Shown: in pieces, positions 17,488-25,936 of the stretch | Layout of the letters: every line of letters starts with the position of its first letter | Numbering within the stretch: position 1 is the first letter of the stretch | Assembly (NCBI GenBank): GCA_965222895.1 | Contig: CBDCVB010000002.1 | Location: 1,178,001 to 1,242,000 of the forward strand | DNA length: 64,000 nucleotides | Direction of reading: 5' to 3' | Source of the DNA: Bin87 sp965222895 | Lineage (GTDB): Bacteria > Chloroflexota > Dehalococcoidia > Lucifugimonadales > UBA3495 | Notes under the pieces: model-generated | What the model saw: only the letters and a program-made list of their open reading frames with translations | What the model was told of the DNA's origin: nothing | The model's database searches: none | Program-made: the position numbers and the translations under genes

Positions 17488-18951
17488 TACTACAACGACG
17501 GGTTTAGGATGGCGGCTCCATCCTGCCTTCACGGCGGGCGGAGCGGCGTCTCTGGTGGGAGCGGCGCGCCCGCTCGTTGCGTAGCTGCGTATCCTCCAGC
17601 CACCGCAGCAACTCCTCTGGCCCGAACCGTTCCCGGGGCAGCATCTCCCGAACCACCCGGCACACTTGGGGACGGGTGATCCGAGGCATCTTTTTCCCCC
17701 CAAGCCTGCTGCAGGCCCAGCAGGAAAGCTCCACCCAGCAGGCACATGGCTATGTGGTGATGCCAGCCAGCCCAACTGCGGGTCTCGTATTCGTCCAGGC
17801 CCACGTCGCCCTTCTCCGTCTCGAACTCCGTTTCAATGGGCCACCTGGAACCGCCCACGTAGGCCAGGGTCTCCAGGGGAGTATCCTCGGCAGCGTTGGA
17901 CAGGTAGTAGCGGGGTTCGCTGCCGTCCAGGTTCCGGCGGTAGACGGCCCATGCCTCCTGGCCCGGCTTGCCCTTTCGGGTTACCCGCACCCGCTGGGCG
18001 CAGAACATATAGCTCCGCGGCCCCTGGCTTCCCTGGGCCACCGTTATCTCCCGCCAGGCCTCATCCGGCAACTGGTCACTGCGTTGCTCCATGGTACGAC
18101 GCTGCCCGTCCCTGAGCCTGGGCTTGCGGGGGCGCCCGGACCCCTGAGCCCCCGGACTGGTCCAGGCCGACTCCCACGCAGGCTCCAGGGGCCAGACCGG
18201 AGTGCTGCCCGGAACGTCCAGCACGTAGCGCATCCCCAGGGCCGCCAGGGACTCCCGAAAGGACGGCGACATCCCGAAGGCGTCGTCCCCGGCCACCCAT
18301 CCGGCCTTGAGGTGGCCCAGCTCCAGGGCCCGCTCCAGCAGTTCCAGGGCCAACTCCGTCTTCGACCGGTAGCTCCGCCGCTCCTCGGGCACCGCCGCCG
18401 CCGCACAGCGGCCCTGATCCGAGGTCCAACTCTCCGGCAGATACAGCCCTTTGTCCACCAATGCCCGTCCCAGCGGGCTGACGTAGGCCAGGAACATCCC
18501 ACCCTGGCAGTTGGCCACCTTGCCCAGCCGGCCGCAGTACTGCCGGGCTACCCCCACGGACTTCCTCCCCTGCTTGGGAAAGTCGCTGCCGTCCAACACC
18601 CACACCGCCTCGGGGTGCCCCAGCCTGGGGGCCAGGTATTCCTGCAGCCGCCCGATCACTGTCGCATCGGACCACCGGGCCTCGGTCAGAAAACGCTGCA
18701 TCGCCCGGGCCGAGATGCCCACCGATTCCGACAGGTTCTCGGCGTTGCGCCGCTCCCCAGCCTGCACCAGCAGCCCCTGAAGATAGTTTCGGCTGTGCTC
18801 CCGCCACTGCTTGCGGCCGAAGGAGGCCGCAAAGAAGGCGTGAAATTCCTGAAAGCACTCGTAGACCCGCTTGAAGCTCGCCGCATCCATCACCCAAACC
18901 ACCCACTATCATCTTGACAACTATCCTACCAAACAACCCGTCGTTGTAGTA
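17488..18951 (-). mobile_element. IS701-family element, copy 1
   Basis: 1464 bp with terminal inverted repeats TACTACAACGACGGGTT / AACCCGTCGTTGTAGTA, flanked by CTAG at 17484-17487 and 18952-18955, the YTAR-type target duplication of IS701. A second copy of equal length, inverted, lies at 24460-25923. The right-hand CTAG is also the edge of the next IS5 element. Confidence 0.9.
17529..18890 (-). CDS. IS701-family transposase, copy 1
   Basis: About 453 residues. DDE residues: Asp in WVLDGSDFPKQGRKSVG, Asp in GWVAGDDAFGMS, and Glu in RWPIETEFETEKGDVGLDEY. The expected C-terminal helix (MPRITRPQVCRVVREMLP up to the RNERARRSHQRRR tail) is not in this frame; it is in another frame and ends at 17504. 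The switch is at a run of six G and five A near 17690. The same arrangement occurs in copy 2, so it is ancestral or a programmed shift. ATG 18890 gives the usual MDAASFKR start; a GTG four codons earlier is possible. Confidence 0.85.
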   Translation of the reverse strand: MDAASFKRVYECFQEFHAFFAASFGRKQWREHSRNYLQGLLVQAGERRNAENLSESVGISARAMQRFLTEARWSDATVIGRLQEYLAPRLGHPEAVWVLDGSDFPKQGRKSVGVARQYCGRLGKVANCQGGMFLAYVSPLGRALVDKGLYLPESWTSDQGRCAAAAVPEERRSYRSKTELALELLERALELGHLKAGWVAGDDAFGMSPSFRESLAALGMRYVLDVPGSTPVWPLEPAWESAWTSPGAQGSGRPRKPRLRDGQRRTMEQRSDQLPDEAWREITVAQGSQGPRSYMFCAQRVRVTRKGKPGQEAWAVYRRNLDGSEPRYYLSNAAEDTPLETLAYVGGSRWPIETEFETEKGDVGLDEYETRSWAGWHHHIAMCLLGGAFLLGLQQAWGEKDASDHPSPSVPGGSGDAAPGTVRARGVAAVAGGYAATQRAGAPLPPETPLRPP

Positions 18952-18964
18952 CTAGGGGGTGTCG

Positions 18965-19450
18965 TCAAAAGAGTTTGCTCCAGATCATCACTGCGCGGAG
19001 TTGGCAGGCCGCCAAGTATGACGCCGTCTTTTTGGCATACCGGGTTGCCACTCCGCGCCACTGCTTGAACTCCAGGAATCCGTTCTCCACCAGGCGCCGC
19101 AGCTGGTACAGCGCCCGGTCATAGTCCCGTTTTTCTCTCCGGTTGCTTTTGGGCGGTATCACCGGGTCCATTCCCAATTCCCGGACGGTGGCTATGATTT
19201 CATTGGTGTCATCGGCTTTGTCCGCCAGCAGGCACTCCGCTGCTATGCCCTCAATCAGGGGCAACGCCTGGGAGCAGTCGGCAACCGTACCCGCGGTCAC
19301 CGCCAGCCTTACCGGCATTCCGTGGGCGTCCACCGCCCGGTGCAGCTTGCTGTTCAGCCCCCTTTGGTGCGGGCAATGGACTGATTTCCGCCCTGGGCGC
19401 CGGCGCTGTGGGGATGGGCCTTGATATAGCTGGCGTCTATCATCAGCCAC
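18965..19450 (-). CDS. IS5-family transposase, second frame (copy 1)
   Basis: The true product begins near GLNSKLHRAVDAHG (about 19360); the upstream 30 codons are out-of-frame extension. It has the second Asp (CLLADKADDT) and the Glu (RLVENGFLEFKQWRG). Expressed as a fusion with the first frame by frameshifting. Differs from copy 2 at only a few bases. Confidence 0.8.
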   Translation of the reverse strand: MADDRRQLYQGPSPQRRRPGRKSVHCPHQRGLNSKLHRAVDAHGMPVRLAVTAGTVADCSQALPLIEGIAAECLLADKADDTNEIIATVRELGMDPVIPPKSNRREKRDYDRALYQLRRLVENGFLEFKQWRGVATRYAKKTASYLAACQLRAVMIWSKLF

Positions 19451-19728
19451 TCGAAATCAGGGTCATCAATCACTGCCTCCAACAGTCCGGCCCACACGCC
19501 CCGGTCCCGCCAGCGGCAGCAGCGGCGGTGGGTGTTCTTCCAGTCTCCGTAGTCTGGGGGCAAATCGCGCCAAGGCGCGCCGGTGCGCAGTATCCAGCAC
19601 ACGGCGTCGATAAACCGCCGGTTGTCCTGGGCCGGTCGGCCTCTCTTCCCTGCTCCTCCGGGCAAATGCGGCCTCAACCGCTCCCAAACGTCATCGGTCA
19701 TATCGTGGCGCCGGTGCGCTGCCGTCAT
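19354..19728 (-). CDS. IS5-family transposase, first frame (copy 1)
   Basis: 124 residues starting MTAAHRRHDMTDDVWERL after GGGAGGTGG. It holds the N-domain (GAPWRDLPPDYGDWKN) and the first catalytic Asp (EWLMIDASYIKAHPHS). It ends shortly after the slippery AAAGGGGGC, where a -1 shift would join it to the second frame, as in IS427-type IS5 elements. Confidence 0.82.
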   Translation of the reverse strand: MTAAHRRHDMTDDVWERLRPHLPGGAGKRGRPAQDNRRFIDAVCWILRTGAPWRDLPPDYGDWKNTHRRCCRWRDRGVWAGLLEAVIDDPDFEWLMIDASYIKAHPHSAGAQGGNQSIARTKGG

Positions 19729-19800
19729 ACCCCCACCTCCCACACTCTCCCCATTTCCAGTAATTTACCACCCTGCCGCCATTTTGACGACACCCCCTAG

Positions 19801-19935
19801 TACTACAACGACGGCTTTAGGTCAGGAGACCAGATTCTTGCCCAATCCCTTCGTAGATGTACATCTCCAGCCAGTGTTGCTGCCTCTGCAGTACGTAGAG
19901 TTCCCGAAGCAACGCGTCAACCCGTCGTTGTAGTA
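19801..19935. mobile_element. 135-bp MITE derived from IS701
   Basis: Both ends carry the IS701 inverted repeat (TACTACAACGACGGCTT at 19801; CCCGTCGTTGTAGTA ending 19935), flanked by CTAG at 19797-19800 and 19936-19939. The 100 bp between are not from the transposase gene. It is non-autonomous and could be moved by the two full IS701 copies. Confidence 0.8.
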
Positions 19936-19966
19936 CTAGGAACCGACACCAACCGATCCAATCGCC

Positions 19967-20113
19967 ATGACCGCCCGCAAAACGAAAACCGACATCCCAC
20001 CCGAGCTACGGGGATTCATGGCGGTGGTGGGCGAGATCGTCCAGGAACAACTCCGTGCGCAACGGCGGGAAGACGATAAAATAGCCCGTGACGTCCGGCA
20101 GCGAGGAGATTAA
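19967..20113 (+). CDS. Small protein upstream of the serine recombinase
   Basis: 48 residues, MTARKTKTDIPPELRG followed by a charged helix (VVGEIVQEQLRAQRRED). Its stop is one base before the recombinase ATG, and the ribosome site of the recombinase (GAGGAGA) lies in its last codons, so the two are coupled. No family recognised. The position, directly upstream and coupled, suggests a recombination accessory or directionality protein; this is inference. Confidence 0.6.
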   Translation: MTARKTKTDIPPELRGFMAVVGEIVQEQLRAQRREDDKIARDVRQRGD

Positions 20114-20114
20114 C

Positions 20115-21782
20115 ATGAAAGCAGCGACGTACGTGAGAGCGAGCTCTGAAGACCAGGTCGAAGGGTTCTCACTGGATGCCCAGCGCCGGGTGATCACCGA
20201 GTTCTGCCAGGCCATGGGTTGGGACATTACTCACCAGTACGCCGATGAGGGCAAGTCAGCATGGGTCGAGTCCGCGGCGAAGCGCCCCGAGTTCAACCAG
20301 ATGCTGATTGACGCCGCCAACCGGGAGTTCGACGTGGTGGTCACCCACAGCCTGGACCGGCTTTCCCGGAACCTGATGGTCACCCTGAACGCCTTCCATA
20401 CCTTTTCCTCCAATGGCATGACCTACGTCTCAGCCACCCAGGAGATCGATTACTCAACCCCGGAGGGCAAGCTGTTCATGACCATGGTGGCGGCGTTCGC
20501 CCAGTACTTCTCAGACAGCCTCTCCGGCCACACCGGGAAGGGAATGCGGGAGCGAGTGCGGCAGGGACTGTTCAACGGCGAACCGCCCTTCGGCTACCAG
20601 CGCTGCGACGTTGTTTGCCTGGGAACCAACGATGAACACCAGGGCTGCCATATCGACCCGGAAGTCGGCCCGGAGGTACTCTCCCTGTTCGAAAGGTATG
20701 CCTACGGGTCCGATTCAATGTCTACCCTGGCCAGGGAGCTCAACGCCAAGGGATTCCGCACCAACGGTCGTTCCCGCTCTCCCGACACCGGCGACGGCGA
20801 CGACTCCAAGGGCGGCCGCTTCACCAACTGGTCCTTGCGGGACATCCTGGAAAACCAGTTCTACGTGGGCAAGGTTCGGCACAAGGATGAATACTTCGAC
20901 GGTTTGCACCAACCCCTCATCAGCCAGGAGCTGTTCGACGAGGTGCAAAAGCGTAAAACCCAGAACCGCCACCGGAAGTCGGCCACCGTAAGCCGCCTCA
21001 GCAAAAACCCCCACATGCTCACCGGCCTGCTGCGCTGGGACCAGTGCGGCGCCAAGCTCTGGTCCCAGAACCAGGGCCGCACGGCGGGAACCTACTACGT
21101 CGTCCCGCGGAAGGGCCATGATCACCGCTGCGCCTACGCTGGCAGGTACATCAAGGGGCAGGTGATTGAAGACCAGGCCGACCTGATCTTCGCTGATTTC
21201 ACCCTCCGCGACGACTGGATCGACTGGGTTATCGAGACCTACGTCGACAAATCGGACCTGGCTGAAGGCTTCAGGAGGCGGGAAACCCTGGCCCAGAAGA
21301 TCGACCGGGCCCGGGACCTATACCTGGAGGGCGACCTGAGCAAGGAACGTTACCACCTGATCAAATCGAACGCCGAAGCAGAAATGGATAGCGTCTACAT
21401 CCCGGAACTGGACGATGCGCAGGAGGCGGCCAAGTTGCTACAGGATTTCAATGCTCTGTGGCGAGCCGCCACGGCCGGCCAGCGCAATCGTCTGTTGTTG
21501 ACCATTCTGGATGCGATATACGTGGATGTGGAGAGCCGGCAAATCGTGGGGCTCAGGCCACGGCAGGCCTTTCTGACCCTATTCGAGGCGGTTGAAGATA
21601 ATGACGCAGTTATATTATCATCAAACCTGACCGGAAATTTTGGAAGGGCTGGTGGAGACGGGGGAGAGTCGAACTCCCCGTCCAGAAACTTCCCTGACCA
21701 GATGTACTACAAGCTTGTTCGGCGCTTTGATCTCGCCGCTACAGACTCCCGCCGACGGGATTCCGCTGCAGCCAGCCGATAA
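20115..21782 (+). CDS. Large serine recombinase at ssrA
   Basis: 555 residues. The N-terminal resolvase domain has YVRASSEDQVEGFSLDAQ (catalytic Ser) and the VVVTHSLDRLSRN block; next are the recombinase domain (NQFYVGKVRHKDEYFDG), a zinc-ribbon-like region with most Cys missing (LTGLLRWDQCGAKLW) and a coiled coil (about 385-440). ATG 20115 has GAGGAGA upstream. The native protein probably ends near 21650: the last 44 codons are antisense to the 3' end of the tmRNA gene. Integration into ssrA by serine recombinases is known for genomic islands of Dehalococcoides (from memory), and this layout is that of an integrase beside its attachment site. Confidence 0.88.
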   Translation: MKAATYVRASSEDQVEGFSLDAQRRVITEFCQAMGWDITHQYADEGKSAWVESAAKRPEFNQMLIDAANREFDVVVTHSLDRLSRNLMVTLNAFHTFSSNGMTYVSATQEIDYSTPEGKLFMTMVAAFAQYFSDSLSGHTGKGMRERVRQGLFNGEPPFGYQRCDVVCLGTNDEHQGCHIDPEVGPEVLSLFERYAYGSDSMSTLARELNAKGFRTNGRSRSPDTGDGDDSKGGRFTNWSLRDILENQFYVGKVRHKDEYFDGLHQPLISQELFDEVQKRKTQNRHRKSATVSRLSKNPHMLTGLLRWDQCGAKLWSQNQGRTAGTYYVVPRKGHDHRCAYAGRYIKGQVIEDQADLIFADFTLRDDWIDWVIETYVDKSDLAEGFRRRETLAQKIDRARDLYLEGDLSKERYHLIKSNAEAEMDSVYIPELDDAQEAAKLLQDFNALWRAATAGQRNRLLLTILDAIYVDVESRQIVGLRPRQAFLTLFEAVEDNDAVILSSNLTGNFGRAGGDGGESNSPSRNFPDQMYYKLVRRFDLAATDSRRRDSAAASR

Positions 21783-22006
21783 AAACTATGGCACTCGACT
21801 ATCGGTGTCGTCGGTGTTGCATTCCGGAAAAATAGTACGTCCGCGTCCCGGTTTCCGGACGGCCCAGTGGCAGACGTAGCCGCCTTAAGCGGCTAGTGCG
21901 AATTCACGTTCGCCAGTTACTTGTTTGCCACCGTTTTTAGCGAGGGCAGCAGCGACCTCGGCTTGCAATCCGTCAGAAACCGCTCCTGTCGAACCCGCGC
22001 GTCCCC
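21650..22006 (-). ncRNA. ssrA: tmRNA (trans-translation RNA)
   Basis: The 5' end GGGGACGCGCGGGTTCGACAG starts at 22006; the 3' end is a T-arm (GGGGAGTTCGACTCTCCCC) followed by CGTCTCCACCA ending at 21650. The acceptor GGGGACG pairs with CGTCTCC. The GCCGAGG...CCTCG pseudoknot stem and the AAACAAGTAACT segment precede the tag frame GGC GAA CGT GAA TTC GCA CTA GCC GCT TAA, giving GEREFALAA. The total of 357 nt is normal. tmRNA with SmpB rescues stalled ribosomes. A GERE-type tag is what I remember for Dehalococcoides, which supports the phylum call. The 3' half is the likely attachment site of the neighbouring recombinase. Confidence 0.93.
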
Positions 22007-23577
22007 AACTTCTGATACAACCCCGGGATTCTACGCCCGGTGGCCTTGTTAAAGATAGCACCAAGCTGCCGAACCGGCAAGCGCGTGTGCTCGTTGGGAT
22101 GAGTGCACCGGTACCTGAACAAAGTCTGGACTGGGCGGCGTTCTTACCGAGCTTTTATGGTCCAAAATCCGATCCGTTCCCAGCGCCCACATTTCATTGC
22201 CGTGAGTTCGCCAGTGGCGGCACTGCGTTGTATTTTCTCCAACGCCGGAGCCAGAAAGAATGGGTCTGATGAATATCCAACTTCGGTGAGCGGTGTTGCC
22301 CGTGCCTTGATGCCAGAACCTGCCGAGGCGTTTTCGATTTCGACGGCATGCAGATTCGCCTACTTCGGGCCGCACGTGGGCAATAACGTTGACTGTTTCG
22401 AAAATCACCTGCATCGCAGCATCGATATTCTCACTAATAACCCGGCGGACGTGATCCGCCACCACGCACCCGGCACGTTCCTTCAGAGTGCAGCAACATT
22501 ACCCCCGCCAGGGGAATGGTGTCGGCGTTGCTATCGCCGGTGATGCCGGCGATGTCTCTGCATAGCGGCGCATCCGGGAAGGAACGTGGCACACGATCGA
22601 GCGATCTCCGTCGTATGGTGATTGCCTGGCACATGTCGCGCGTCCGGTCAGGATGCTGGAAAACCGGTAGCATGCGATGGCAGCCGACGCCCGGTATGTG
22701 GTTAGCCACATTGCTAGCATCAGGTAAAGACTCAGCCCTTTTCCTCTAAAGATTGAGCCCTATTCCTCGACGAAACATGCTACCGAATTGCCCTCCTGGG
22801 AATCAGACCAGGCCCGGCGGCATTGCGTCTCTACCGTGCTCCTCCAACGGTATGAATGACTATCGCCGCGAGTTCTTGGCGGTGCTCGCCGGCACGATTG
22901 ATGAAACCTGCGTTGTGGCCTTGCGAAGCCGGCCGATATTTGCACGCACTCGGCAGTATGAGTCGCCTCTGATTAGGCCTTCCTCGTTCGGCTGCGGTCG
23001 GCCCGAATGACCAATTAACTCAACCATGTTCGATAACATGTGATGTGATGCAACACTTGCCTTCAGTTCGGACCTGCCGAGACACCTGTAGCAACGTATC
23101 TGTGTGTCGGGTCGGCAAATGCGCGAATATTCCACATCTTTGCCCGGATCCCTCAGGCCGTTCGCCAGTCGGGGTGCCCGTTGCAGGATGCCCATACACA
23201 CGAGCTCAGCTGTTTGACCACAGTCCACGACCAGGCGCTGACCTTGTTCGTGGCAAAGGTGGGACGCCTGGGCTGAGAGATTTCACGTATGGGGCATATC
23301 ACCCGCCGCGGTGCAGGAACTACATAACCTGGACGAAAGATCACGGCAGATGGTGCGCCTGGGCCCGGCCCGGCGCGAATGCAATGGCCTACCATACTCG
23401 GTGTCCGGCGTCAGCAATGATAGTCCCTGCCTGCTCTGCCAGTTTCCTGAGCCGTGCGGGCTGAATCGCTTGCAAACCGCGCTCCGATGTAAGCGGCTCC
23501 CCGCAATAGAGATACCGGAACCATCGAGGGCCCTCCGCCCGGCGGTTCATCCGTCGCAGATCTTATCGGGAATAAAC
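22007..23577. other. Low-coding region behind ssrA
   Basis: About 1.6 kb with no intact gene. On the minus strand a protein-like stretch can be followed in two frames: CRDIAGITGDSNADTIPLAG (in 22434-22709), then ADHVRRVISENIDAAMQVIF (in 22049-22465). It may be a decayed gene; no family is recognisable. The ssrA promoter should lie at 22010-22060, where TAGAAT is the only -10-like sequence. Confidence 0.4.
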
Positions 23578-24098
23578 TTAGAAGTTGCCTAATTGGGCTC
23601 TGGCGACTACCTTATGATCCTGGTTGCCATCATGGCCGTGGTCCACGCCGGTTCCGCTGGCGTCATTGTGGTAATCGCGGATGGTCGCCAGGGATGTTGA
23701 TCAGACGGGATGGCCGTTCACCATAACCTCGGTGTGAGCATTGGAGTTCAGGGTAACCCGGATGTCGTGCTCACCGTGCGTCGGGCCGGTGAGGTGATAG
23801 GAAGGTTAGGAAACTCGACGGATATTCTCGCCGTCGACGTAGATATGGGGATGGCCTTCGCCTGGGGTTGTGGTCGGGGCCGTTGGCCGGGTTGTTCCGT
23901 CGTAGTCAGGTAGGGTGCCGGCAATTCCGTGAGCAAGAGGCTGGCGGGTGTCGGGTGATGATGCGGCGCCATTTGGTCGCAATTGTGCGGACATGCGACC
24001 GGTGCGCCATTGAGACGTAGGAGGGCGTGGGCATGCAATCTCCTGGCGAAGTCGTGGTCATCTAGGAGCGAGTCCGAGTATTGGCTAACTAGTCTCAC
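23578..24098 (-). pseudogene. Decayed exported protein (GEGHPHIYVDG type)
   Basis: Pieces of one protein are spread over frames: PGEGHPHIYVDGENIRRV, then THGEHDIRVTLNSNAHTEVM ending VNGHPV and a TGA, then SLATIRDYHNDASGTGVDHG and a His-rich end. This matches a family of small secreted beta-sandwich proteins whose core is GEGHAHIYVDG...GxHEIRVTLNxNxH, common in Chloroflexota and Actinobacteria. At least one frameshift and one stop make it non-functional. His-rich ends suggest metal binding. Confidence 0.5.
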
Positions 24099-24224
24099 CG
24101 GGCAAGCCGCGATCGATCGGCGTCAATGATTCCTGCCGGTTGACGATGCTCACTCTGGGAGGCTCTGGGCATGGGACGTCGTTCCCAACCGGTGGGGTGG
24201 ACATTCCAGGCGCTCGGTTAGCCG

Positions 24225-24455
24225 GGTAGCCCATGCTCATCCGGGGGGCCAGTCGACCAAAGCGGAACAGCTTGAGCAGGTTGTGGCCGGTGCAGATCAG
24301 GGACCACTCTCCCTGGACCTTTTCCAAGCCCCGCAGGAGGAACCGCCGGAAGCCCCGTCCCTGCTTGATCTGGCCGAAGACTGGCTCCACCGTCTCCACC
24401 CGAAGGGCGTAACGCGCGGCCCCGTTTGGTCTGCAGCTTCCTCCGCATCCGGTCC
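24225..24455 (-). pseudogene. IS1182-family transposase C-terminal fragment
   Basis: RVETVEPVFGQIKQGRGFRR and LLRGLEKVQGEWSLICTGHN then LLKLFRFG is the conserved end of IS1182 transposases; the Glu of VEPVFGQIK is the last catalytic residue. The preceding RMRRKLQTKRGRA is in another frame, so there is one frameshift. The gene is cut at 24456 by IS701 copy 2; the rest is not found beyond the insertion. Confidence 0.8.
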
Positions 24456-24459
24456 CTAG

Positions 24460-25923
24460 TACTACAACGACGGGTTGTTTGGTAGGATAGTTGTCAAGAT
24501 GATAGTGGGTGGTTTGGGTGATGGATGCGGCGAGCTTCAAGCGGGTCTACGAGTGCTTTCAGGAATTTCACGCCTTCTTTGCGGCCTCCTTCGGCCGCAA
24601 GCAGTGGCGGGAGCACAGCCGAAACTATCTTCAGGGGCTGCTGGTGCAGGCTGGGGAGCGGCGCAACGCCGAGAACCTGTCGGAATCGGTGGGCATCTCG
24701 GCCCGGGCGATGCAGCGTTTTCTGACCGAGGCCCGGTGGTCCGATGCGACAGTGATCGGGCGGCTGCAGGAATACCTGGCCCCCAGGCTGGGGCACCCCG
24801 AGGCGGTGTGGGTGTTGGACGGCAGCGACTTTCCCAAGCAGGGGAGGAAGTCCGTGGGGGTAGCCCGGCAGTACTGCGGCCGGCTGGGCAAGGTGGCCAA
24901 CTGCCAGGGTGGGATGTTCCTGGCCTACGTCAGCCCGCTGGGACGGGCATTGGTGGACAAAGGGCTGTATCTGCCGGAGAGTTGGACCTCGGATCAGGGC
25001 CGCTGTGCGGCGGCGGCGGTGCCCGAGGAGCGGCGGAGCTACCGGTCGAAGACGGAGTTGGCCCTGGAACTGCTGGAGCGGGCCCTGGAGCTGGGCCACC
25101 TCAAGGCCGGATGGGTGGCCGGGGACGACGCCTTCGGGATGTCGCCGTCCTTTCGGGAGTCCCTGGCGGCCCTGGGGATGCGCTACGTGCTGGACGTTCC
25201 GGGCAGCACTCCGGTCTGGCCCCTGGAGCCTGCGTGGGAGTCGGCCTGGACCAGTCCGGGGGCTCAGGGGTCCGGGCGCCCCCGCAAGCCCAGGCTCAGG
25301 GACGGGCAGCGTCGTACCATGGAGCAACGCAGTGACCAGTTGCCGGATGAGGCCTGGCGGGAGATAACGGTGGCCCAGGGAAGCCAGGGGCCGCGGAGCT
25401 ATATGTTCTGCGCCCAGCGGGTGCGGGTAACCCGAAAGGGCAAGCCGGGCCAGGAGGCATGGGCCGTCTACCGCCGGAACCTGGACGGCAGCGAACCCCG
25501 CTACTACCTGTCCAACGCTGCCGAGGATACTCCCCTGGAGACCCTGGCCTACGTGGGCGGTTCCAGGTGGCCCATTGAAACGGAGTTCGAGACGGAGAAG
25601 GGCGACGTGGGCCTGGACGAATACGAGACCCGCAGTTGGGCTGGCTGGCATCACCACATAGCCATGTGCCTGCTGGGTGGAGCTTTCCTGCTGGGCCTGC
25701 AGCAGGCTTGGGGGGAAAAAGATGCCTCGGATCACCCGTCCCCAAGTGTGCCGGGTGGTTCGGGAGATGCTGCCCCGGGAACGGTTCGGGCCAGAGGAGT
25801 TGCTGCGGTGGCTGGAGGATACGCAGCTACGCAACGAGCGGGCGCGCCGCTCCCACCAGAGACGCCGCTCCGCCCGCCGTGAAGGCAGGATGGAGCCGCC
25901 ATCCTAAACCCGTCGTTGTAGTA
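24460..25923 (+). mobile_element. IS701-family element, copy 2
   Basis: 1464 bp, the same terminal repeats as copy 1 in inverse orientation, flanked by CTAG at 24456-24459 and 25924-25927. It is inserted into the IS1182 fragment. Confidence 0.9.
24521..25882 (+). CDS. IS701-family transposase, copy 2
   Basis: Encodes a protein identical to copy 1 (17529-18890), including the same frame switch at the G6A5 run near 25720; the native-looking C-terminus runs in the other frame to 25907. Identity over the whole element means very recent transposition or gene conversion. Confidence 0.85.
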   Translation: MDAASFKRVYECFQEFHAFFAASFGRKQWREHSRNYLQGLLVQAGERRNAENLSESVGISARAMQRFLTEARWSDATVIGRLQEYLAPRLGHPEAVWVLDGSDFPKQGRKSVGVARQYCGRLGKVANCQGGMFLAYVSPLGRALVDKGLYLPESWTSDQGRCAAAAVPEERRSYRSKTELALELLERALELGHLKAGWVAGDDAFGMSPSFRESLAALGMRYVLDVPGSTPVWPLEPAWESAWTSPGAQGSGRPRKPRLRDGQRRTMEQRSDQLPDEAWREITVAQGSQGPRSYMFCAQRVRVTRKGKPGQEAWAVYRRNLDGSEPRYYLSNAAEDTPLETLAYVGGSRWPIETEFETEKGDVGLDEYETRSWAGWHHHIAMCLLGGAFLLGLQQAWGEKDASDHPSPSVPGGSGDAAPGTVRARGVAAVAGGYAATQRAGAPLPPETPLRPP

Positions 25924-25936
25924 CTAGGGGGTGTCG

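Larger units (their letters stand above)
18955..19797 (-). mobile_element. IS5-family element, copy 1
   Basis: 843 bp with inverted repeats GGGGGTGTCGTCAAAA / TTTTGACGACACCCCC, set in CTA...TAG so that it occupies a CTAG site. The left CTAG is the right target duplication of IS701 copy 1; the right one is the left duplication of the MITE at 19801. Confidence 0.88.

Noticed and set aside
17577..18917. 446-aa frame opposite IS701 (and its twin at 24494-25834)
   Set aside because: Antisense artefact of GC-rich codons; the IS701 frame has all catalytic residues.
21651..21782. Last 44 residues of the serine recombinase as a native domain
   Set aside because: They are translated from the complementary strand of the tmRNA 3' end, a known artefact of integration at ssrA.
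22049..22709. Minus-strand frames as two small genes
   Set aside because: They look like one protein broken across frames; no start, no family, so only mentioned as possible decay.
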